In this document: positions 18,554-28,433 of the stretch, one piece after another
How positions within the stretch are numbered: the stretch's first letter is position 1
Layout: every line of letters begins with the position of its first letter
Source: Saprospiraceae bacterium
Lineage (GTDB): Bacteria; Bacteroidota; Bacteroidia; Chitinophagales; Saprospiraceae
Direction: 5' to 3'
DNA length: 45,577 nt
NCBI GenBank assembly: GCA_020628085.1
Contig: JAHDFQ010000004.1
Span: forward strand, 25,685 to 71,261
Program-made: the position numbers and the translations under genes
The notes under the pieces: model-generated
The model's database searches: none
What the model saw: the letters and a program-made list of their open reading frames with translations, nothing else
What the model was told of the DNA's origin: nothing

Positions 18554-18585
18554 AGCGAAGAGGTGACTAGAGTCAACTCTTCGCT
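18554..18585 (+). promoter_or_regulatory. Hairpin in the asnS leader
   Basis: AGCGAAGAG (18554-18562) is perfectly complementary to CTCTTCGCT (18577-18585). Inside it, TGAC (18564-18567) pairs with GTCA (18572-18575) across one mismatch, leaving loop TAGA. No T-tract follows, so it is not an ordinary terminator. It lies within the transcribed leader, 21 bp before the ATG. Confidence 0.7.
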
Positions 18586-18606
18586 GAAACTTGTCAGAAA
18601 TTAGTA

Positions 18607-20058
18607 ATGAAAATGGAATCAACAACGATCAGAAGAACAGAAATAGCGGAGGTCTTAAAATCCGAAACATTTGATAAAAAGGTACTAGTCAAAGGCTGGG
18701 TGAGAGCCTTTAGAGCCAATCGTTTTATCGCACTTAATGACGGTTCAACTTTTAATAATATCCAAATCGTTGTAGATTTTGAGAACCTAGACGAGGCCAT
18801 TCTTAAAAAAATAGGTTTCCATGCTTGTATCGCAGTAGAAGGACAACTGGTTGAATCACAAGGATCAGGTCAAAAAATGGAGATTGCAGCTGAAAAAATA
18901 GAAATCTTAGGTGAAAGTAACCCTGATGATTATCCATTACAGCCCAAGAAACAAACGATGGAGTTTTTGCGAGAAAAAGCACATTTCCGTATGCGTACCA
19001 ACACTTTTAGTGCGGTATTTCGTATTCGTCACGCCATTGCTTATGCGGTTCATAAATATTACAATGACAATGGTTACTACTATATGCACACGCCTATCAT
19101 TACGGGTAGCGATGCCGAAGGTGCAGGTGAAATGTTTAGAGTGACCACCTTTGAACCGAATAATGCGCCAAAAAGAGAAGATGGTGCTGTTGATTTTAAA
19201 CAGGATTTCTTCGGAAAAGCAACGAATCTTACAGTTTCAGGACAGTTACAAGCAGAAATTGCAGCTTTGGCATTAGGTAAAGTATATACATTTGGTCCAA
19301 CATTTAGAGCTGAAAACTCCAATACTTCTCGTCACCTAGCAGAATTTTGGATGATTGAGCCAGAAGTAGCATTCAACGACATTTTCGATAATATGGACTT
19401 AGCGGAAGACTTTTCCAAATATCTGATTAACTATATTTTAGATAATTACATCGACGATCTAACTTTCTTGGATAAGCGGATTCAAGATTTAGAGAAGAAT
19501 ATGAAAAAAGAAGACCGTCGGGCGATGGGTCTGATAGAAACATTGCGCTTTGTGGTGGACAATGACTTTGAACGTATTACTCACGCAGAAGCTATTCAAT
19601 TAATCAAACGTTCTAAACCCTATAAAAAAGGACGTTTTGAATTTGAGGTAGATGAAAAATCAGATTTACAAGCAGAACATGAACGTTGGTTAGTTGAGAA
19701 ACACTTCAAAAAACCTGTTATTGTTCGTGATTATCCGAAAGGCATTAAAGCATTTTACATGCGTATGAATGATGATAATGAAACCGTAGCGGCAATGGAT
19801 GTGCTTTTCCCAGGGATAGGAGAAGTGATTGGTGGTTCGCAACGTGAAGAACGTCTCAACATTTTAGAAGCTCGCATGGCTGAAATGGATGTAGACGCCC
19901 ATGAATTAGACTGGTATATGCAGCTTCGTAGATTCGGTGGCTGTCCGCACGCTGGTTTTGGTTTAGGTTTTGAGCGTATGGTTTTATTTATCACAGGAAT
20001 GAATAATATTCGTGATGTTATTCCGTTTCCTAGAACGCCTGGAAATGCTGAATTTTAA
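18607..20058 (+). CDS. asnS: Asparaginyl-tRNA synthetase
   Basis: This 483-residue class IIb synthetase charges tRNA-Asn with asparagine in the cytoplasm. The N-terminal OB-fold anticodon-binding domain ([20 protein letters not shown]) is followed by the catalytic core. Motif 2 is at about residues 228-250 ([18 protein letters not shown]), and motif 3 near residue 450 ([15 protein letters not shown]). The AEFWMIEPE text separates AsnRS from AspRS. Two starts are possible six bases apart (18607 or 18613), and I keep the first. It has its own promoter, a hairpin leader and a strong terminator, so it is monocistronic. Confidence 0.98.
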   Translation: MKMESTTIRRTEIAEVLKSETFDKKVLVKGWVRAFRANRFIALNDGSTFNNIQIVVDFENLDEAILKKIGFHACIAVEGQLVESQGSGQKMEIAAEKIEILGESNPDDYPLQPKKQTMEFLREKAHFRMRTNTFSAVFRIRHAIAYAVHKYYNDNGYYYMHTPIITGSDAEGAGEMFRVTTFEPNNAPKREDGAVDFKQDFFGKATNLTVSGQLQAEIAALALGKVYTFGPTFRAENSNTSRHLAEFWMIEPEVAFNDIFDNMDLAEDFSKYLINYILDNYIDDLTFLDKRIQDLEKNMKKEDRRAMGLIETLRFVVDNDFERITHAEAIQLIKRSKPYKKGRFEFEVDEKSDLQAEHERWLVEKHFKKPVIVRDYPKGIKAFYMRMNDDNETVAAMDVLFPGIGEVIGGSQREERLNILEARMAEMDVDAHELDWYMQLRRFGGCPHAGFGLGFERMVLFITGMNNIRDVIPFPRTPGNAEF

Positions 20059-20091
20059 AACACTATACATTAAAAATAATCAATATAAGTT

Positions 20092-20129
20092 AAAAGTGAA
20101 ATTCATTAGTTATGGATTTCACTTTTTTT
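20092..20129 (+). terminator. Intrinsic terminator after asnS
   Basis: AAAAGTGAAATTCA at 20092-20105 pairs over 14 bp (one G-U) with TGGATTTCACTTTT at 20113-20126 across a 7-nt loop. The run of T continues to 20129. Confidence 0.88.
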
Positions 20130-20510
20130 ATATATTTGTATTTATAATAACAAACCTCCTCTAAATCTACATATTACTTCAAGTTAATACTTTTATCAAA
20201 TTTCAATTTAATCATACGGAAAGCTATCATCAATAAGCATTAGATAGCAATTAAACAAGGGATTTCACCTTATGATATTGAATAAGCAATACATCTGACA
20301 TATTATTTCAGGCTACTTGTATCAATATTTACAAACCTAATTTGCTTGATTTAGCCTTGATCTCTGTATGTATCTAGTAGAATTCATCTTGATCAGCTTA
20401 TTTTTGCTTGTTACGAAGCTTTTATTTTTATTGAAACATACACTTTTTATAAATCGTATGGTGTATTAATTTAAATGTAAATTTTAATAATAAATACTCA
20501 ACACAGTGCA
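20130..20510. other. Intergenic region before the polysaccharide locus
   Basis: This is 381 bp of A/T-rich DNA between the asnS terminator and the first transporter gene. It must contain the promoter of the polysaccharide locus, but no full TAnnTTTG box with a spaced TTG stands out. I see no RNA gene, repeat or short ORF that I can support. Confidence 0.4.
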
Positions 20511-21308
20511 ATGCTCAATCAGATTCTTAGTCCTATACTGGAATATTTCCCTGAAAACAATCGTCTGGAGCGTATTTGGAAGTTGGCAGAAGTCGATTTT
20601 AGAAGAAGATACTATGACAATCTATTAGGTTTATTCTGGGCTTTAATTAATCCTTTATTTAGAGTTGCGGTATATTATTTTGCTTTTACGCAACTACTCG
20701 AAGGCCGAATGGAAAATTACGCATTATACTTGTTCTCTGGGATCATCTTTTGGTTATTTTTTACAGAAGGTACAAACAAAGGACTAACAATAATGGTTCA
20801 AAAAAAATATCTAATAGAAAATATTCAGTTCAATAAACTGGATTTATTCTATTCTTCTACTCTAAGTGTTTTTATAGGTTTTATGTTTAACTTATTAGCC
20901 TATCTAGCTGTAAGTATCATTTCTGGAGTTCCTTTTTATGGGTCAATTGCTTTCTTCCCACTTTTAGTTATCAATATGTTTATTTTAGTTTTATCAGTTA
21001 GTATGTTCTTAGCAACGTTGAATATATATATTAAAGATATTAAACACCTGTGGGCGATGTTAATTATGGCTGGATTTTGGGTAACGCCTATTTTTTTACC
21101 TCGTGAAGCATTTTCTGGTAAATTTGAAATATTATTATACATGAACCCTGTGGCAGGAATTATTATTAATGTCCGTGAAGTTTTATTATATGGCAGAATG
21201 CCAGAAATGAATTTTTTATTGTGGAATTTTGCTTATGCGGTTACACTATTAGCTACGGCTACTATTTTATTTAAGTATTTCTCACATAAGGCTGTTGAAA
21301 AGTACTAG
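20511..21308 (+). CDS. wzm: ABC-2 type polysaccharide export permease
   Basis: The protein has 265 residues. Six TM segments and a cytoplasmic N-terminal amphipathic stretch (IWKLAEVDFRRRYYDNLLGLFW) are typical of Wzm/KpsM-type permeases, as are YIKDIKHLWAMLIMAGFWVTPIFLP and the closing MNPVAGIIINVREVLLYG. It forms the membrane channel that exports a lipid-linked polysaccharide across the inner membrane, with the ATPase encoded 51 bp downstream. It is the first gene of a long + strand locus. Confidence 0.92.
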   Translation: MLNQILSPILEYFPENNRLERIWKLAEVDFRRRYYDNLLGLFWALINPLFRVAVYYFAFTQLLEGRMENYALYLFSGIIFWLFFTEGTNKGLTIMVQKKYLIENIQFNKLDLFYSSTLSVFIGFMFNLLAYLAVSIISGVPFYGSIAFFPLLVINMFILVLSVSMFLATLNIYIKDIKHLWAMLIMAGFWVTPIFLPREAFSGKFEILLYMNPVAGIIINVREVLLYGRMPEMNFLLWNFAYAVTLLATATILFKYFSHKAVEKY

Positions 21309-21359
21309 AATCATTGAAGCTTTTATAATAGATATTTCACCGATTATATAAATAAGATC

Positions 21360-22124
21360 ATGAACGATGATATAGCTGTAAGATTAAAAAATGTTTCTAA
21401 AACATTTTATGTAAATGAAAAGAATAATGATTCTATAAGAGATAGGGTTTTCAATATATTAAAACGAAATGCCTCGAAAAAGATAAAAGCCGTTCAAGGT
21501 ATTAATTTAGAGATCAAGCGAGGAGAGTTTTTTGGAATTATTGGTAGAAATGGTAGTGGAAAATCTACTCTTCTCAAACTTATTATGAATGCATTTCCTC
21601 CCGATAAAGGTGGAAAAGTAATCACTCGTGGTAGGATTATTCGCCTTGCTTTAGGTATGGGGTTTGACCCCAATCTATCCGCTAGAGAAAATATTTATGT
21701 AAATGCTTCTATACTTGGGTTAACCTTCAAGCGAATCGGATTAATTTTCGATGATATTATTGGCTTTGCAGAGTTAGAGAATTTTGTAGAAACTCCAGTT
21801 AAATTTTATAGTAGTGGTATGCGAAGTCGTTTAACCTTTGCTATTGCTGTTCATGCAGAAGCTGATATTTTTTTAATGGACGAATTTTTTGGAGGTGTAG
21901 GAGATATTTCTTTCAAAGAAAAATCTGAAGAAGTGTTTAGAAAAAGTTTTATAGACGGAAGAACTATTATTCATGTGAGTCATCAACTTCGTACTATTGA
22001 AAACCATTGTAATCGGGTATTGATGATGAATAATGGTATTGCTGAAGCAATTGGTTCCGTTCAAGAGATACTTCCACTTTATAAACAACAATTTATAAAA
22101 AAAACAACAATTTCAAGTAAATAG
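21360..22124 (+). CDS. wzt: ABC polysaccharide export ATPase, short form without a C-terminal carbohydrate-binding domain
   Basis: The protein has 254 residues. Walker A is at about 58-66 (GRNGSGKST), the signature at about 150-160 (YSSGMRSRLTFAIA), Walker B at about 170 (ADIFLMDEFFGGVGD), and the H-loop at about 205 (IIHVSHQL). The sequence ends soon after the nucleotide-binding domain (PLYKQQFIKKTT). Wzt proteins that recognise a capped chain end carry a further domain of roughly 150-200 residues, which is missing here. The Walker B text differs from the usual LLIDEVLAVGD, with Phe-Phe-Gly-Gly replacing Val-Leu-Ala. The stop lies 2 bp before the next ATG, so coupling to the giant sulfotransferase/glycosyltransferase is likely. 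Confidence 0.93.
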   Translation: MNDDIAVRLKNVSKTFYVNEKNNDSIRDRVFNILKRNASKKIKAVQGINLEIKRGEFFGIIGRNGSGKSTLLKLIMNAFPPDKGGKVITRGRIIRLALGMGFDPNLSARENIYVNASILGLTFKRIGLIFDDIIGFAELENFVETPVKFYSSGMRSRLTFAIAVHAEADIFLMDEFFGGVGDISFKEKSEEVFRKSFIDGRTIIHVSHQLRTIENHCNRVLMMNNGIAEAIGSVQEILPLYKQQFIKKTTISSK

Positions 22125-22126
22125 TT

Positions 22127-25100
22127 ATGAGTACGAAAAAAGAGTTTCTATTCATTATAGGTATGCACAGAAGTGGGACTTCTGCTGTTGCTGGTTGTTT
22201 TTCACATTTGGGAGGTTATGATCTTGGAAAACAACTTATTCCTCCAAGTTTCGATAATAAAAAAGGTTTCTTTGAAAACCGCTTAATCACTAATTTAAAT
22301 GAAGCACTATTAAAAGCAATAGGTCGTTCTTGGGACTCCCTCATGCCAATGCCTGATGACTGGATAGAATATGATCTTATTGACTCTTTCTTCCAAAAAG
22401 CTATTTCTATTGTTAATAATGAGTTTACAGAAGACTTGCCTATATTAATTAAGGATCCTCGCATCTGTTTACTTTTACCTTTTTGGCTAAAAGTAGTCTA
22501 TCATTTCGAGGCATCTGCAAAAGCAATTATAGTTATACGTGAACCGATATCCGTTGCTAAATCTTTAAATAAGCGAAATAACATACCTTTAAATATAGGT
22601 CAGCTTCTATGGGCTAAATACATGCTAAATATTCAAAAGCATATTAAGGATGTGCAACATGCCTTTATATCTTTTAATTCGCTTATTAACGCACCAAGTG
22701 TCACGATTGATAAGCAAATTCGTACTTTAAAATTAGGAAAACCTTCGAGTAAGAAAAAATTAAAAACTCTTCGAGATTTTATTAGTGCTTCCCTCAATCA
22801 CAATGCAACATCCGAAGATGTAGAGGAAATTGTACGAAATAAAAAAATCGATAGATACTACGAAGTACTACACCTCATCTCAAATACAACAAAGGCAAAT
22901 CGTTTAGATTCTAAGTTTAAAAAAACTTTTAACTCTTTACTAGAAAGTTTAGATTTTTATTACCAAGGACTCATAGAACCAAAGATTTTCTTTGCACAAT
23001 TATCTTTTATCGAATCAGAAAGTGTAAAAAGTACAAAAAAAATAGAGCTGTCAACGGGAAATCAACAATTAAATTTTGAATTTATAAAAAATAAGAATAT
23101 TGATACCATTATTTTACATCCTTGCAATTCTAGTTCTTATTTACAATTGAATAGAGTAATAATTAACTATAATCAAACTTTTGATATTCTAAATGCGACT
23201 CAAACAGAGTCGATTATGGAGCATGGGATCGAATATATATTTGATCAGAATGGATTTATCAAGTTCGATGTTGGAGAGTATGATCATATTGAGTCCGTTA
23301 GCTTTGATATACAATATAGAGCTTTGGGTCAAGCTGCTGTTAATAGTATTAAACATCTTGTTCAATCTTCTAATGAATGGTTTTATAAACGAATGGAAAT
23401 TATTGAAGAAGATAAAAATAGATTAGAACAAGAATTTCAAGAGCAGCAACAAAAAATAGAGCAGCAATCTTTAGAAAAGTACCAAGAAGTAGAGGGTAAA
23501 CTTTCATTATCTGAGACTAATTTAGAGCAATCTAACCAACAAATCAATCAATTTGAAAAAATAGTCAAAGAAAAAGAAGCTATGCTTGAGAAAGAAAAAC
23601 AACAATCCAAAAAACTATTCAAAGACCTTAATGATCTAACTAATGATAATATAGAGCAGCAGAAGCTGCTTGAAGAGGCAATTGCAAGTATAGAGAAACA
23701 TAAAGCTGACAATAATGCTTTTATTCAATCTGTAAAGCAACAACACCAAAAGACAATAGATAAAACGAATACAGAAATAGAAAAAATAAAGGCTGAAAAT
23801 CTAGCTCATAAAGATAGTATTGTTCAAAAACAAAATGAAATTCTGGAAAAAGAACGTTTACTACTTAAAAGTGAATTTCAACTAGAACAAAAAGATTTCT
23901 TTTTAGATCAACTTCAAACGAAGTTGGATGACAAAGAGAAAGATATACAACATATTGAGTCGAAGGTTCAAAATCAACAAGAAAAAATCAGTCAGCTAAA
24001 TGAACAAATCAGCGTCAAAGAAGCAACTATAAAGAACCTTAATCAAAAAGTTGAAGAACTGCAATCAGAGCTAAAAGAAACTAAGAAACAGACAAAAAAT
24101 AACATTGACCATAATAGTATTGAAAAAATAGAACATGTTAAACAACAATTAGCAGATAAAAATATTGAAGTAACAAATCTGCTCGCCAATTTAAAGTTTG
24201 AAGAAGAAAAGAACAAATCTGTTAATGAACTTATTCAAATGATTTTTAATGAGTTAGAAGAGAAAGATTCTTCTATAAAAATCAAAGCAGAAGCTCTACA
24301 ATCAGCACAACAAAATATTGCAACACTATCTTCCCAAGTCGAAGAAAAAAAGAAAGTACTACAAGAAAAAATAGATGAACTCAATCACTTTAAAACTCAA
24401 GTCCAACATTTCTCTTCTGAAAAACAAGAACAAAGTAATCAAATCGTTTTACAAGATGCACAAATTAATACTATAAAAAATTTATTGCAATCTAGTGAAG
24501 AGTTGATTCGAAATCAACATGCTGAAATTAATGAATTGCAGCAAATTATATTAAACTTAGATCGGAATTATGCAGACTTGAAATCTTCCGTTAGCTTCAA
24601 AACTGGTTGGGCAGTAACCTCTCCTTTTAGATGGGTATATGATAAAATATATAAAAATAAACCATTTAATCAATCACAAATGTGGTTATGGATGCAGTTT
24701 TTCAACAACGGGATTAGCAAACCAGGTGCATTTTTGAAGAATGTCAATGCTAAAAATATTAGTACTTTAAGAAAAGCACTCACGAATGAAAGTCCTGAGC
24801 AAATTGCCGCCAATCTTAAAAAACTAATTGCTGGAAGTAATAATGGATCGGCTGTTATAAGTTCAGAAAACGCAACCGTCACCGCTGCAATACAGCAACC
24901 AGAAACAATAGAATCTATTGCATCTAGTCCTATAGAACCCGTCCAAAAAGATGTTATTCAAACTCATGGTGCTGGTACTATTAATGGGCTTTTTCCAAGA
25001 CCAAAAGTATTGTATATCTCTCCAAACCTACCCGATTACGATACTTCAAGTGGAGGTAAACGTGCCACACGAATGCTAGAATTACTTGCACAGGATTGTG

Positions 25101-26854
25101 ATGTGTATGCATTTACTAGAGGATCTATGCCTGAAAAATATATCCAAAAATTATCTGAAGTAGGGGTTATAGTCTTACGAACAACTGATTATAATCAAAT
25201 CAGACGTAGAGTTCATCATATCGATACGATTATTTATGCTTGGTATTATACCTATTTTGATGCCAATCGTTTCACACAACTATATCCTGATGCTAAAATT
25301 GTAGTAGACTCTGTAGACGTACATTGGGTTAGAGAAACACGTTCTCTTGGTATTTGGGAAGGATTGACTCAGGAGACTGTGGATGCGAATAAAAAACGAG
25401 AATTGGAATCTTATAGAAATGCAGACATTGTATGGGCAGTTACAGAAAATGATAAAAAGGCAATCATAGCAGAACTCCCTGATGCGGACGTACGAGTGGT
25501 TTCAAACATTCACGAACATGTAAAAGATAATTTTGAAGATACGAATAATAATAATTTATTATTTATTGGCGGATTCAATCATTATCCTAATATTTCGGCA
25601 GTCAAACTACTGGTAAATGACATACTTCCTAAAATACGTCAACAAGTTCCTGATGCAACGTTGACTATTGCAGGTGCCAATGCGCCCGAAGAAATTCAAG
25701 ACTTAGGAAAGCTACCTGGCGTTATCTATAAAGGATTTATAGAAGAAGAAGACATGGACGCCTTATATGACAATAGTTTCGCTACTATTTCTCCACTTTT
25801 AGCAGGTGCAGGCATTAAAGGTAAAATTTGTGAATCTATCTCTTATATGACACCTGTTATTACGAATGCAATTGGTAATGAGGGTATCGAACTGGAAAAC
25901 ATCAATGATGGTTTGATCACAGATGATTTTGATGAAATGGCAAATCTAGCGGCGAGAGCATTAAAGCGAGAGTTTGATTTTGATACCATGACCAAAAATG
26001 CACAGCACAAACTGCATGGACTTGTAGGATCTGAAACGGTGAAGCAGCGCATGATGTCATCTATTCTGCCCGAAATTTCAATCTGTATCGTTACTTGGAA
26101 TAGACTAGAACTATTAAAACGTTGTATTGAATCGGTAGAAGGAAATACCAATTATCCATATTATAAAATTATTGTCCACTCTAATGGATGTGAAGACGGT
26201 ACACAAGCTTATTTAGAAGCGGCTGCTAAGATCAATCCGAAGATAATTCCTGTCTTATCAAAAGATAATGATGTGTTTGTGATTCCGAACAATCAAATGA
26301 TGATGCAATATCCAGATAATGATGTTGTACTATTAAATAATGATACTTATGTTACTCCCAATTGGTTGATTGGTCTGTACAAAGCAGCCTACTCTTCTAG
26401 TGAAATCGGGATATCTGGTTCCAAAATTATGTATCCAGATGGAAGACTTCAAGAGTTTGGATCTGAGTTATATGAAAATGGATCTGGACGAAATATTGGA
26501 AAGTGGGATGAGAATCCCAACAAACCAGAATACAGTCAGCAAACAGCTGTAGGCTACGTTTCTGGCTGTTCTATGTATATTAAGCGATCCACTATCAATA
26601 AAATAGGAGTTTTTGATCTACAATTTCACCCTTGTTATTGTGAAGACAGTGATTATTGCTATACAGCTTGGGAACATAATATTCAAACTGTCGTAACCCC
26701 ACTAAGTGTCATTTATCATGATGAAGGTGGAACTTCTGGTACAGATACGAGTTCTGGTTTTAAACGCTATCAAGAAGTGAATTTCAAAAAATTCTTAGAT
26801 AAACATAAATCAAACTTAAGTCAAATTGCAGAACAGATAAAAGAATTGAATTAA
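22127..26854 (+). CDS. Sulfotransferase / coiled-coil / GT4 / GT2 fusion protein
   Basis: The protein has 1575 residues. Residues 1 to about 330 are a PAPS-dependent sulfotransferase domain: phosphosulfate loop GMHRSGTSA at 12-20 and 3'-phosphate-binding VIREPISVAKSL near 134-146. Residues about 330-420 form a beta-rich insert. Residues about 423-820 are almost unbroken coiled coil (Gln/Glu/Lys heptads). A short motif, FKTGWAVTSPFRWVYDKIY (about 824-843), follows; similar motifs recur after coiled coils in polysaccharide enzymes, as I recall. A GT4-like domain spans about 958-1305 (SPNLPDYDTSSGGKR, FIGGFNHYPN, LAGAGIKGKICE). A GT2 domain fills about 1313-1575 (ISICIVTWNRLELLKRC, VLLNNDTYV). 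It has no signal or TM segment, so it works at the cytoplasmic face with Wzm/Wzt. Confidence 0.88.
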   Translation: MSTKKEFLFIIGMHRSGTSAVAGCFSHLGGYDLGKQLIPPSFDNKKGFFENRLITNLNEALLKAIGRSWDSLMPMPDDWIEYDLIDSFFQKAISIVNNEFTEDLPILIKDPRICLLLPFWLKVVYHFEASAKAIIVIREPISVAKSLNKRNNIPLNIGQLLWAKYMLNIQKHIKDVQHAFISFNSLINAPSVTIDKQIRTLKLGKPSSKKKLKTLRDFISASLNHNATSEDVEEIVRNKKIDRYYEVLHLISNTTKANRLDSKFKKTFNSLLESLDFYYQGLIEPKIFFAQLSFIESESVKSTKKIELSTGNQQLNFEFIKNKNIDTIILHPCNSSSYLQLNRVIINYNQTFDILNATQTESIMEHGIEYIFDQNGFIKFDVGEYDHIESVSFDIQYRALGQAAVNSIKHLVQSSNEWFYKRMEIIEEDKNRLEQEFQEQQQKIEQQSLEKYQEVEGKLSLSETNLEQSNQQINQFEKIVKEKEAMLEKEKQQSKKLFKDLNDLTNDNIEQQKLLEEAIASIEKHKADNNAFIQSVKQQHQKTIDKTNTEIEKIKAENLAHKDSIVQKQNEILEKERLLLKSEFQLEQKDFFLDQLQTKLDDKEKDIQHIESKVQNQQEKISQLNEQISVKEATIKNLNQKVEELQSELKETKKQTKNNIDHNSIEKIEHVKQQLADKNIEVTNLLANLKFEEEKNKSVNELIQMIFNELEEKDSSIKIKAEALQSAQQNIATLSSQVEEKKKVLQEKIDELNHFKTQVQHFSSEKQEQSNQIVLQDAQINTIKNLLQSSEELIRNQHAEINELQQIILNLDRNYADLKSSVSFKTGWAVTSPFRWVYDKIYKNKPFNQSQMWLWMQFFNNGISKPGAFLKNVNAKNISTLRKALTNESPEQIAANLKKLIAGSNNGSAVISSENATVTAAIQQPETIESIASSPIEPVQKDVIQTHGAGTINGLFPRPKVLYISPNLPDYDTSSGGKRATRMLELLAQDCDVYAFTRGSMPEKYIQKLSEVGVIVLRTTDYNQIRRRVHHIDTIIYAWYYTYFDANRFTQLYPDAKIVVDSVDVHWVRETRSLGIWEGLTQETVDANKKRELESYRNADIVWAVTENDKKAIIAELPDADVRVVSNIHEHVKDNFEDTNNNNLLFIGGFNHYPNISAVKLLVNDILPKIRQQVPDATLTIAGANAPEEIQDLGKLPGVIYKGFIEEEDMDALYDNSFATISPLLAGAGIKGKICESISYMTPVITNAIGNEGIELENINDGLITDDFDEMANLAARALKREFDFDTMTKNAQHKLHGLVGSETVKQRMMSSILPEISICIVTWNRLELLKRCIESVEGNTNYPYYKIIVHSNGCEDGTQAYLEAAAKINPKIIPVLSKDNDVFVIPNNQMMMQYPDNDVVLLNNDTYVTPNWLIGLYKAAYSSSEIGISGSKIMYPDGRLQEFGSELYENGSGRNIGKWDENPNKPEYSQQTAVGYVSGCSMYIKRSTINKIGVFDLQFHPCYCEDSDYCYTAWEHNIQTVVTPLSVIYHDEGGTSGTDTSSGFKRYQEVNFKKFLDKHKSNLSQIAEQIKELN

Positions 26855-26867
26855 AGAGACCTAACTT

Positions 26868-28412
26868 ATGCAAAATAAGGAAAAACAATATCGTAGTTTT
26901 ATATTCACGCATATTCCAAAATGTGGGGGGACTAGCTTTAGAAAATATATTAACGATGCGGCTTTAGCTAATGATATAGATAAAGCCTTGATATATATTC
27001 CTGGATTCAACGACTTAGATAATGATAAAAATATATCTCAATTAAGTAAAGATAAAATAGCTATACTTCGTAAGCAGCCACTCAAAGTACTAGCAAATCA
27101 CTCGCATCATGGCATACAAGATAAAGAAAGGTTAGATATTAAAAACCCCTTTTCATATACAATATTAAGAGAACCAATTGCACGATTTATATCACATTAT
27201 AATTTCTTTTATTATACATTAGGTTATGAGGGTTGCAAAGGTATTTCTTTAAATGATCTCCCTCAATCTAAACTTGAAGACTTAATATTTAAAATATCAA
27301 ATATTCAAACAAAATATATATCTGGTGTTAAACATCCAAAAGCAGCAGGTTGGGACAACGTTTTAAAAATAGCAAAGTATAATTTACTTTTTGAATTTGG
27401 TTGTTTTGGTATTTTAGAACACATTGATCTGTCAGTATTAATGCTTCAAAATGAAGCGCCAGAATGGCTTCAATTTAATGATGTTTTTCCTGTAAGAAAT
27501 AAGAATAATACTAGTAAAAAGGCTTTATCTATTGATGATAATATTATTAAGTTAATTCAAAAAATCAACAAATATGATTGTCAATTATATGATTTTGCAT
27601 TAGAGCAGTTTAATACTAAGATAGAAAAAAAAAATTATCAAATTGATCTAACAAAAAAAAACGAAGAACCCAAGCCAATTACTTACATTCAAGTTTTTGG
27701 AGAACGAAATTCAGGGACAAATTTTTTAAAGAAATTAATTGAATCTAACTTTGAAAATGTAGAAGTTGGGTTCAAATATGGGTGGAAACATGGATTTGTA
27801 AATTTGCGACGTATTCAAAGAGAGGATACAGAACAAACACTATTCTTATGTCTCTTCAAAGATCCTTACTCTTGGTTAGTATCGATGAATAATAAGCCGC
27901 ACCATGCACCACAACTTTTTTTCTTAGAATTTTCAGATTTCATAAAAAGAGAATGGGTTTGTTATAAAGGAAAAGGCTATACTGAAAGAGCCAAACAACT
28001 CGACAAATTTCCTGTAACGGATGAGGAAGAAATGTTACAAGAAAGACATCCCAAAACGAAGGAACGCTTTGAGAATGTAATGCAGCTTAGGAACTTAAAA
28101 AATGACTATTATATAAGACTAAAAAACTGTTGCGAACATTATAAAGCCATTAAATATGAAGATTTATTAGAAGATTCTTCTTCTATTTTGAATGATATAG
28201 AATCCACTTATCAATTAAAGCGTAAGAGTGAAGTAATTATAGATCAAGGCTATCATGGTAAAAACCCAAAAAAGAAATTCAATCGAAAAGCATTTTACCT
28301 CGAAAAAAAATATTTAGACACGTATTCTGATACTGACCTAAAATATGTCAATAAATATCTTGACTTCGAAATAGAAAAAACCATTGGATACAAAAAAATT
28401 AAAAATTTATAA
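26868..28412 (+). CDS. Protein with two tandem sulfotransferase domains
   Basis: The protein has 514 residues. The first domain (about 8-245) has the sulfotransferase family 2 loop HIPKCGGTSF (14-23) and the 3'-phosphate motif ILREPIARFISHYN near 98-111. After a lysine-rich linker (about 250-266), a second domain (about 268-510) has the loop FGERNSGTNFLKKLIE (about 275-290) and LFKDPYSWLVSMNN near 329-342. It ends with the C-terminal helix ending KTIGYKK. Both domains would use PAPS, and the different loops suggest different acceptors. It has no signal peptide and is cytoplasmic. The gene lies 13 bp after the fusion gene. Confidence 0.85.
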   Translation: MQNKEKQYRSFIFTHIPKCGGTSFRKYINDAALANDIDKALIYIPGFNDLDNDKNISQLSKDKIAILRKQPLKVLANHSHHGIQDKERLDIKNPFSYTILREPIARFISHYNFFYYTLGYEGCKGISLNDLPQSKLEDLIFKISNIQTKYISGVKHPKAAGWDNVLKIAKYNLLFEFGCFGILEHIDLSVLMLQNEAPEWLQFNDVFPVRNKNNTSKKALSIDDNIIKLIQKINKYDCQLYDFALEQFNTKIEKKNYQIDLTKKNEEPKPITYIQVFGERNSGTNFLKKLIESNFENVEVGFKYGWKHGFVNLRRIQREDTEQTLFLCLFKDPYSWLVSMNNKPHHAPQLFFLEFSDFIKREWVCYKGKGYTERAKQLDKFPVTDEEEMLQERHPKTKERFENVMQLRNLKNDYYIRLKNCCEHYKAIKYEDLLEDSSSILNDIESTYQLKRKSEVIIDQGYHGKNPKKKFNRKAFYLEKKYLDTYSDTDLKYVNKYLDFEIEKTIGYKKIKNL

Positions 28413-28433
28413 ACAACTAAATTAAATAAAATC

